Positions 1-5,711 of a stretch of 5,711 nt of DNA are shown piece after piece. The notes under the pieces are model-generated. The model was not told where the DNA came from. It searched no databases and saw only the letters and a program-made list of their open reading frames with translations. How positions within the stretch are numbered: the first letter of the stretch is position 1; each line of letters opens with the position of its first letter. The position numbers were made by a program, and so were the translations under genes. The stretch spans positions 1 to 5,711 of the forward strand of contig QNFD01000198.1 in assembly GCA_003645435.1 (NCBI GenBank), read 5' to 3'. The stretch is from Gammaproteobacteria bacterium (GTDB taxonomy: Bacteria; Pseudomonadota; Gammaproteobacteria; GCA-001735895).

Positions 1-581
1 ATACCGATTAGTACCAGTGTCCACAGGAACAGCCAGTCTTCACGGCGATACCAACTGCGGTCGTAATCCGGTTCGTCCGGATTTCGATCCGGGCGCTTAT
101 AGTCAAGCTTGGGTAACGCCAGCCATTTGCGCCGATACATCATGTAAATCAAACCGGCGACGAAGCCGAGACCAGCTAAATCGACGATCAGGGAAAACCA
201 CAGGTAAAAGGAACCATACCAGAACCGCCAACCGGTAACAGGCGCCAGAATATCGTACTCGAGAGTGATCGTAGCAGTGCCGATGAATAACACCGCAAAA
301 CCAAAGAAGATCAAAGCGTGGGCTTTACCAGCGCTGCTGTCGCGTCGTTTCAGGTTACGATGGCTGAGCAACTCTTCGACCATGTTACCCAGGCCTTTGG
401 CAATGCCCGAAAGTGACAGTGACTGGCCACGGCGATACTTGCGTATTTGCACGTAACAACCATAACTAAAGGCCACAATTGCGCCAATCGCGGCAATATA
501 AAAAGTAACCATCATCCAGGTGGGGAAATCCTGGAACAGTATGCGGGTTACCGCCTGAGGCTCATGGCCAGGGTCGATCAT
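1..581 (-). CDS. DgcB-like membrane electron-transfer protein, N-terminal part (runs off left edge)
   Basis: My translation of the minus strand gives 193 residues from ATG 581, open to the window edge. Hydrophobic segments lie at about residues 22-44, 88-107 and 121-149, and a fourth begins near 183; basic and proline/aspartate-rich loops separate them. The pattern, including the HALIFFGFAVLFIGT stretch at 88-102, resembles the NarI-like (nitrate reductase gamma) membrane domain at the front of DgcB-type (Fe-S)-binding proteins. In those, 4Fe-4S and CCG (HdrD-like) domains follow; here they would lie outside the window. His88 at the mouth of the second helix could be a haem b ligand (inference). 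Start choice: an in-frame TAA at 633-635 limits extension, and GGAG at 591-594 sits 9 nt before this ATG. It lies 178 bp downstream of the trimethylamine dehydrogenase gene, in the same direction. DgcB partners the related dimethylglycine demethylase DgcA, so a role carrying electrons from the dehydrogenase or ETF to quinone is likely. The C-terminal domains are not seen, so the exact family is unproven. Confidence 0.75.
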   Translation of the reverse strand, partial: MIDPGHEPQAVTRILFQDFPTWMMVTFYIAAIGAIVAFSYGCYVQIRKYRRGQSLSLSGIAKGLGNMVEELLSHRNLKRRDSSAGKAHALIFFGFAVLFIGTATITLEYDILAPVTGWRFWYGSFYLWFSLIVDLAGLGFVAGLIYMMYRRKWLALPKLDYKRPDRNPDEPDYDRSWYRREDWLFLWTLVLIG

Positions 582-710
582 ATCATCGCGCTCCAGGGTA
601 TGGCTAAGGCTGGGCTCAAGGTTATCAATCTGTTAAGGAGAGTAGTGGAGGGTCATTTAGGAAATGGAAAAGGTATCTTTCGATCCCCCATCATTTTCTA
701 CCTGACGGTA

Positions 711-759
711 CAGGAACTGCAGGGCTTGCTGGCAGCAAGCCCTGCAGTCCTGTTCCTGT
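711..759 (-). repeat. Strong hairpin with tandem ACAGGA hexamer directly after the dehydrogenase stop codon
   Basis: Bases 717-730 and 734-747 form a perfect 14-bp inverted repeat around a 3-nt loop. Outer bases 710-715 can pair with 748-753, leaving A716 as a bulge. Alternatively 710-716 can pair with 753-759. The choice exists because TCCTGT occurs twice in tandem (748-753 and 754-759). The structure begins immediately after the TAA at 760-762. In the direction of the operon it is not followed by a T run, so it does not look like a classic intrinsic terminator. A role as a 3' stabiliser of the dehydrogenase message, a processing site, or a partial terminator that lowers expression of the membrane gene is inferred. 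Confidence 0.75.
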
Positions 760-2955
<2,196 letters not shown>

Positions 2956-3022
2956 TCATTCCTCCGATACTTGTTTATTTACGAGTTGTGTTCTATCAAT
3001 TGAGTACTAATGTCTGGATTAA

Positions 3023-4126
3023 TTATTTTTCCCGGTTGCGCTTGCCTGGATCGTAGAAAGGCAGACTGTGAATCGTGGCCGTGCAGGACACATTCGGTCC
3101 CCTGACTTCGACTTTAAGGCCAGGTTCGGCAAGTGCAGGTTCGATCTGCACCAACGCAATCGATTGATTCAACACGGGTGAAAAATTCGGTGCGGTGACC
3201 TTGCCCACCTTTCGGTCGCCCTGAAATAATTCGGCATCCGCATCCACCGCGCCATCGCTATCTGCGACAATGCCGCAAACCTTGATTTTTTCCTTGCCGA
3301 TGGCGTCCATACAGGCCTGCTTACCGCGATAGTCACCCTGCTTGTCTTTCGATACCGCAAAGCCGAGCCCAACTTCCCAGGGCGAGTTACTTTCATCCAT
3401 ATCAAATGGATAAAACAACAACGCTGCCTCCACCCTGATCGCATCGATACAGTTAAACGTACAGGGCAGCACTCCAAGCGGTCGGCCATTTTCGAGAATT
3501 GCGTCCCAGATAGCGCCTACATCGGCAGCCCTGGCAAATATCTCGTAACCACGTTCGCCAGAGAAGCCGGTACGCGAAATAATGCAATCGTGTCCAAATA
3601 GTGTCGTCGATTGCTGGTGAAAGTATTTCAGGCTCTCCAGGTCCATCGGCGTATGATCTTTCAACACCTCTAGAGACTTAGGTCCCTGAAATGAAATATC
3701 GTGCAAATCGTCATCAAATTGAATGTGAACATTCTTGCCCTCGGCCGATTTCTGCAACTGTTCCATTGCGGTACCACCGCCATGAACCAGCAATATGTGA
3801 TTCGGGGCGAGGTTGAACATGATGCAATCGTCTGTGAAGCCGCCATTCTCATCGAGTATGATTGCGTATACCGAACGTCCGCTGGAGATTTTTGTCATGT
3901 CGCGGGTAATCATATGATCCGCTACTGCAAGCGCGTCAGGGCCGAGAATATGTATTTTCTTAAGACCCGACACATCGAATAATCCGGCAGCGCTACGCAC
4001 AGCGCGATGTTCATCATTGACATCCTGGTCATATTCCCAGGCCATTCCCATATCGTTCCATTCTTCGAGCTCAGCGCCCAGAGCGACATGTCGCTGCGCG
4101 AGTGCAGTATTTCTCTTAAACGTCAT
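3023..4126 (-). CDS. GcvT-family aminomethyltransferase/THF-dependent demethylase-like protein
   Basis: This 367-residue soluble protein has the full GcvT layout. The N-terminal folate-binding domain carries AGLFDVSGLKKI (47-58), LGPDA (61-65) and GRSVYAIILDENGGFTDD (83-100); its Asp99/Asp100 pair corresponds to the conserved folate-site aspartate region of glycine-cleavage T protein. GFSGERGYEIF follows at 187-197, then RVEAAL (231-236), and a C-terminal GcvT_C-like barrel from about 275 ending in LPFYDP. The usual VSHM of true T protein is VSGL here, and no gcvH or gcvP is nearby, so glycine cleavage is unlikely. Relatives fused to dimethylglycine and sarcosine dehydrogenases, or to TMAO demethylase, move a methyl-derived C1 unit onto tetrahydrofolate as 5,10-methylene-THF. 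Its position as first gene of the operon ahead of trimethylamine dehydrogenase suggests the same job for C1 released from trimethylamine (inference). GGGAG (4133-4137) lies 6 nt before the ATG. The substrate cannot be read from sequence; a DMSP-demethylase-like activity cannot be excluded. Confidence 0.88.
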   Translation of the reverse strand: MTFKRNTALAQRHVALGAELEEWNDMGMAWEYDQDVNDEHRAVRSAAGLFDVSGLKKIHILGPDALAVADHMITRDMTKISSGRSVYAIILDENGGFTDDCIMFNLAPNHILLVHGGGTAMEQLQKSAEGKNVHIQFDDDLHDISFQGPKSLEVLKDHTPMDLESLKYFHQQSTTLFGHDCIISRTGFSGERGYEIFARAADVGAIWDAILENGRPLGVLPCTFNCIDAIRVEAALLFYPFDMDESNSPWEVGLGFAVSKDKQGDYRGKQACMDAIGKEKIKVCGIVADSDGAVDADAELFQGDRKVGKVTAPNFSPVLNQSIALVQIEPALAEPGLKVEVRGPNVSCTATIHSLPFYDPGKRNREK

Positions 4127-4204
4127 AGTTTTCTCCCACAGCGTGAATTCGCAATCTTCGAGGCTTATGATGCGCGTTATTCAAAGACTCCTCAGAAGTG
4201 CCTT

Positions 4205-4233
4205 ATGTTTGTTGTTATGCCACGAATCGTCAA
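4205..4233 (-). promoter_or_regulatory. Candidate sigma-70 promoter of the tmd operon
   Basis: On the minus strand TTGACG (4228-4233, five of six consensus -35 bases) is followed after 17 nt by AAACAT (4205-4210), a poor -10. CATAAG at 4202-4207 is a better hexamer, but its 20-nt spacing is unfavourable. A good -35 with a weak -10, and a dyad centred about 22 bp upstream of the -35, would fit activator-dependent transcription. The leader would be about 70 nt long. Prediction only. Confidence 0.35.
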
Positions 4234-4246
4234 TTGCCCGTCGGTA

Positions 4247-4264
4247 TTACTACCTTGTGAGTAA
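4247..4264. promoter_or_regulatory. Candidate response-regulator operator, NarL-like 7-2-7 dyad
   Basis: TTACT (4247-4251) and AGTAA (4260-4264) form a 5-bp dyad with 8 nt between. Read as heptamers it is TACTACC-TT-GTGAGTA (4248-4263). This is the inverted 7-2-7 layout known for NarL, whose heptamer consensus is TACYYMT; the right arm read in reverse, TACTCAC, matches six of seven positions and the left arm five. It lies 122 bp before the GcvT-like start codon, about 57 bp upstream of the predicted leftward transcription start. The regulator beginning at 5648 is the natural candidate to bind it (inference). Confidence 0.45.
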
Positions 4265-4352
4265 GGCTATAAAACAGGTCAACTTTGTAATAGTATGATT
4301 CGGACAATTATCTCCCGCTGCCCTGACAAAGCAGATGGATTTGATTGTTGGT

Positions 4353-4369
4353 TTACCTGGTCCTGGTAA
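4353..4369. promoter_or_regulatory. Second candidate operator dyad upstream of the kinase promoter
   Basis: TTACC (4353-4357) and GGTAA (4365-4369) form a 5-bp dyad with 7 nt between. The heptamers TACCTGG and (reverse) TACCAGG sit in inverted order with one base between them. The half-site TTAC-pyrimidine is shared with the dyad at 4247-4264. Its centre is about 44 bp upstream of the start predicted from the TATAAT at 4393-4398, a position typical for activators touching RNA polymerase next to a weak -35. Autoregulation is inferred. Confidence 0.35.
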
Positions 4370-4398
4370 TGCAATTCAGGCTGGTTGCCATATATAAT
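4370..4398 (+). promoter_or_regulatory. Candidate promoter of the histidine kinase gene
   Basis: A perfect TATAAT lies at 4393-4398. At 17-nt spacing the -35 region reads TGCAAT (4370-4375), which matches the consensus poorly. Transcription would start near 4405, giving a leader of roughly 28 nt to the ATG at 4433. The ATG at 4397 overlaps the -10 box and would not be in the transcript, which helps decide the start codon. Confidence 0.45.
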
Positions 4399-4422
4399 GG
4401 TCGATTGCATCACTTTGATGGC

Positions 4423-4427
4423 AGGGG
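4423..4427 (+). promoter_or_regulatory. Ribosome binding site choosing the kinase start at 4433
   Basis: AGGGG lies 5 nt before the ATG at 4433. The other in-frame starts (TTG 4385, ATG 4397, ATG 4418) have no comparable purine-rich site at proper spacing. Confidence 0.55.
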
Positions 4428-4432
4428 TTTTC

Positions 4433-5614
4433 ATGCAAACACTCGATATCGCGCAGAACTCGCATACGGTGCCCGATAGCGGCAGCACAGGAGATTGCTG
4501 CGATGCCTACAAACTTCTCAATTCCACCTTGTTCGAAATTTTTACGAAACCTGATTCCGTCTATCCTTATACCGTGATGCTGAATGGCATCGAGGACATC
4601 ATCATCGTCCGCGCCAGTGCTATCTACCACCTGCAAACAGGAGCGACCCAGGCTACCGCGATCGCCAGTACCGGAGATATGGCAAACTATGCGGCAATCA
4701 TACGAAGTTTTGCCAGTTCGCTTGATCAAAGTACCCCGAAACCAGCACTCTGGTACAGCGACAACAATCATTCCGACCTGCTCATTAAAGCCATTAAAAT
4801 GGAAGGTGAAGCAGGTGCCGAGTATGTTTTGCTGGTGCTAATTTGCGATGATGCACAGGCCCTGAAAACAACTAAGACAAATGTCATAGAGGTCCTCACG
4901 CAGGGTTTCTCGGACATCTTTCGTGCCACCCGGCAGGCCCAGGTAAATCGGCGCCAGGTGGTGCAACTGGAACGTGCCAGCATCTCCAGAGAACTGCATG
5001 ACTCATTAGCTCAATCTCTTACTTATCTCAAAATTCAGGCAAGTCGCATACAGTCAATTTTTGAACACGAGCGAGAAAAAGGGGCTGACAATAAGCCTGA
5101 ACTTGAGTTGGTGGTAAACGACTTGCGTGACAACCTCAACATCGCTTACCGTCAACTGCGAGAGTTGATGACGACATTCCGGCTGACTATCAATGGCGAG
5201 AGTTTTCAACAGGCGTTGGAAGACTCCGTTAGCGAATTTGAAAAACGCATCAGGATCGCTTTCGAACTGGATAACAGGCTGGGCGATGACGAACTGACCA
5301 TTGATGAGGAAATGCAGGTTCTGCATATCGTTCGCGAGGCATTGTCTAATATCGTGCGGCATTCACACGCAAAGCGTGCCCGAATCGGATTGCGCCATCA
5401 CGATAGCAATAATGTCTGCATCAGCATAAAAGATGACGGCATCGGAATCGATAAACCGCAAAGGCGGGCTCAACACCTGGGTCTTATCGTCATGCAGGAA
5501 CGTAGTCGCAACCTGGATGGTAATTTTAACGTAACGGAACTAGAGGGTGGAGGTACTGAAATACAGATTACCTTTACACCGAAAAAATTCGCCATGGCGG
5601 TTCAACGCCAGTAA
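4433..5614 (+). CDS. Soluble NarX-type sensor histidine kinase (HisKA_3 + HATPase_c)
   Basis: From ATG 4433 the protein has 393 residues. The transmitter core closely resembles E. coli NarX: the HisKA_3 box ERASISRELHDSLAQSL (181-197) holds phospho-acceptor His189, followed by LRELMTTFRL (242-251). The ATP-binding domain has the N box REALSNIVRHS (301-311, Asn306), the DDGIGI box (334-339) and GGGTEIQI (372-379). The first 165 or so residues have no hydrophobic segment long enough to cross the membrane, so the NarX periplasmic nitrate sensor, HAMP domain and membrane helices are absent. That part looks like a compact cytosolic sensor domain that I cannot assign; a GAF-like fold is only a guess. 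A short helical linker rich in Q and R (about 160-180) leads into the core. The gene is followed after 33 nt by a response regulator, its probable partner, and is divergent from the tmd operon, its probable target. A soluble FlhS/FlhR-type C1 regulatory pair in Paracoccus is a possible functional analogue (from memory). The signal is unknown. Confidence 0.9.
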   Translation: MQTLDIAQNSHTVPDSGSTGDCCDAYKLLNSTLFEIFTKPDSVYPYTVMLNGIEDIIIVRASAIYHLQTGATQATAIASTGDMANYAAIIRSFASSLDQSTPKPALWYSDNNHSDLLIKAIKMEGEAGAEYVLLVLICDDAQALKTTKTNVIEVLTQGFSDIFRATRQAQVNRRQVVQLERASISRELHDSLAQSLTYLKIQASRIQSIFEHEREKGADNKPELELVVNDLRDNLNIAYRQLRELMTTFRLTINGESFQQALEDSVSEFEKRIRIAFELDNRLGDDELTIDEEMQVLHIVREALSNIVRHSHAKRARIGLRHHDSNNVCISIKDDGIGIDKPQRRAQHLGLIVMQERSRNLDGNFNVTELEGGGTEIQITFTPKKFAMAVQRQ

Positions 5615-5647
5615 TAATTTGTTAATATTGGAAAAACTTTGCCGCCA

Positions 5648-5711
5648 ATGAACGATCACCAGACCCCTTATTCCGTTATTGTCATCGATGACCACCCGCT
5701 GTTTCGCCGGG
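5648..5711 (+). CDS. NarL/LuxR-type response regulator, N-terminal fragment (runs off right edge)
   Basis: Only 21 codons are in the window. They read MNDHQTPYSV then IVIDDHPLFRR: a beta-1 strand followed by the acidic Asp-Asp pair and the HPLFR motif that is characteristic of NarL/FixJ-type receiver domains. The phospho-acceptor aspartate and the expected C-terminal helix-turn-helix lie beyond the edge. It starts 33 nt after the kinase stop, in the same direction, so co-transcription is likely. The ribosome binding site before the ATG is weak. An in-frame TTG at 5639, 4 nt after GGAAA (5630-5634), is an alternative start that would add three residues. It is the likely partner of the upstream kinase and the candidate ligand of the dyads in the divergent region (inference). 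Confidence 0.85.
   Translation, partial: MNDHQTPYSVIVIDDHPLFRR

Larger units (their letters stand above)
4127..4432. promoter_or_regulatory. Divergent intergenic control region between the tmd operon and the two-component genes
   Basis: This 306-bp stretch has no credible gene. It separates the leftward metabolic operon from the rightward kinase gene, so both promoters should lie here. It contains two dyads with related half-sites (4247-4264 and 4353-4369), a leftward TTGACG element at 4228-4233, and a rightward TATAAT at 4393-4398. The layout is what one expects where a response regulator controls a divergent target operon and possibly its own kinase gene. Confidence 0.7.

Noticed and set aside
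670..694. Thirteen-codon leader-like ORF between the hairpin and the membrane gene
   Set aside because: ATG 694 opens a short frame ending near 653, but it has no ribosome site and no regulatory peptide signature.
3023..4126. Annotation as glycine-cleavage T protein (gcvT)
   Set aside because: There are no gcvH or gcvP neighbours, the family motif VSHM is VSGL, and the context is methylated-amine oxidation.
4385..4432. Upstream extension of the kinase (TTG 4385, ATG 4397, ATG 4418)
   Set aside because: The perfect TATAAT overlaps ATG 4397, no ribosome site precedes these codons, and AGGGG is well placed for ATG 4433.
4376..4771. Minus-strand open frame of 131 codons opposite the kinase 5' end
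   Set aside because: It is antisense to the kinase coding region and spans the divergent promoter; the composition is that of a shadow frame.
4433..5614. Annotation of the kinase as the nitrate/nitrite sensor NarX
   Set aside because: Only the transmitter core is NarX-like; the membrane helices and periplasmic nitrate-binding region are absent.

Overview
The window reads as part of a methylated-amine catabolic locus from a Gram-negative, probably proteobacterial (perhaps marine or methylotrophic gammaproteobacterial) genome. That placement is inferred from the families present, clear Shine-Dalgarno sites and moderate GC; nothing in the window names the species.

Three genes run leftward as one apparent operon. 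The first (3023-4126) is a stand-alone GcvT-type, tetrahydrofolate-dependent aminomethyltransferase/demethylase-like protein. The second (760-2952) is a 730-residue trimethylamine dehydrogenase in which every active-site, FMN-attachment, 4Fe-4S and electron-exit residue I can recall from the Methylophilus W3A1 enzyme is present with the same numbering. The third (581 down to base 1, running off the left edge) is the N-terminal membrane part of a NarI-like/DgcB-like protein that in related operons carries Fe-S electron-transfer domains. A 14-bp perfect hairpin with a tandem hexamer lies directly behind the dehydrogenase stop codon.

A 306-bp divergent control region (4127-4432) separates this operon from a rightward two-component pair. 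The pair is a histidine kinase with a NarX-type catalytic core but no membrane segments (4433-5614), followed by the first 21 codons of a NarL/LuxR-type response regulator (from 5648, cut by the right edge). The control region holds two related dyads, TTACT-N8-AGTAA and TTACC-N7-GGTAA, near candidate promoters facing each way.

Working model (inference): the dehydrogenase demethylates trimethylamine to dimethylamine. The GcvT-like protein passes the released one-carbon unit to tetrahydrofolate. Electrons leave through ETF and/or the membrane Fe-S protein to the quinone pool. The soluble kinase and its regulator switch the operon on in response to a cytoplasmic cue linked to methylated amines or their C1 products. 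The individual families are known; the combination and the candidate operators are what deserve attention.
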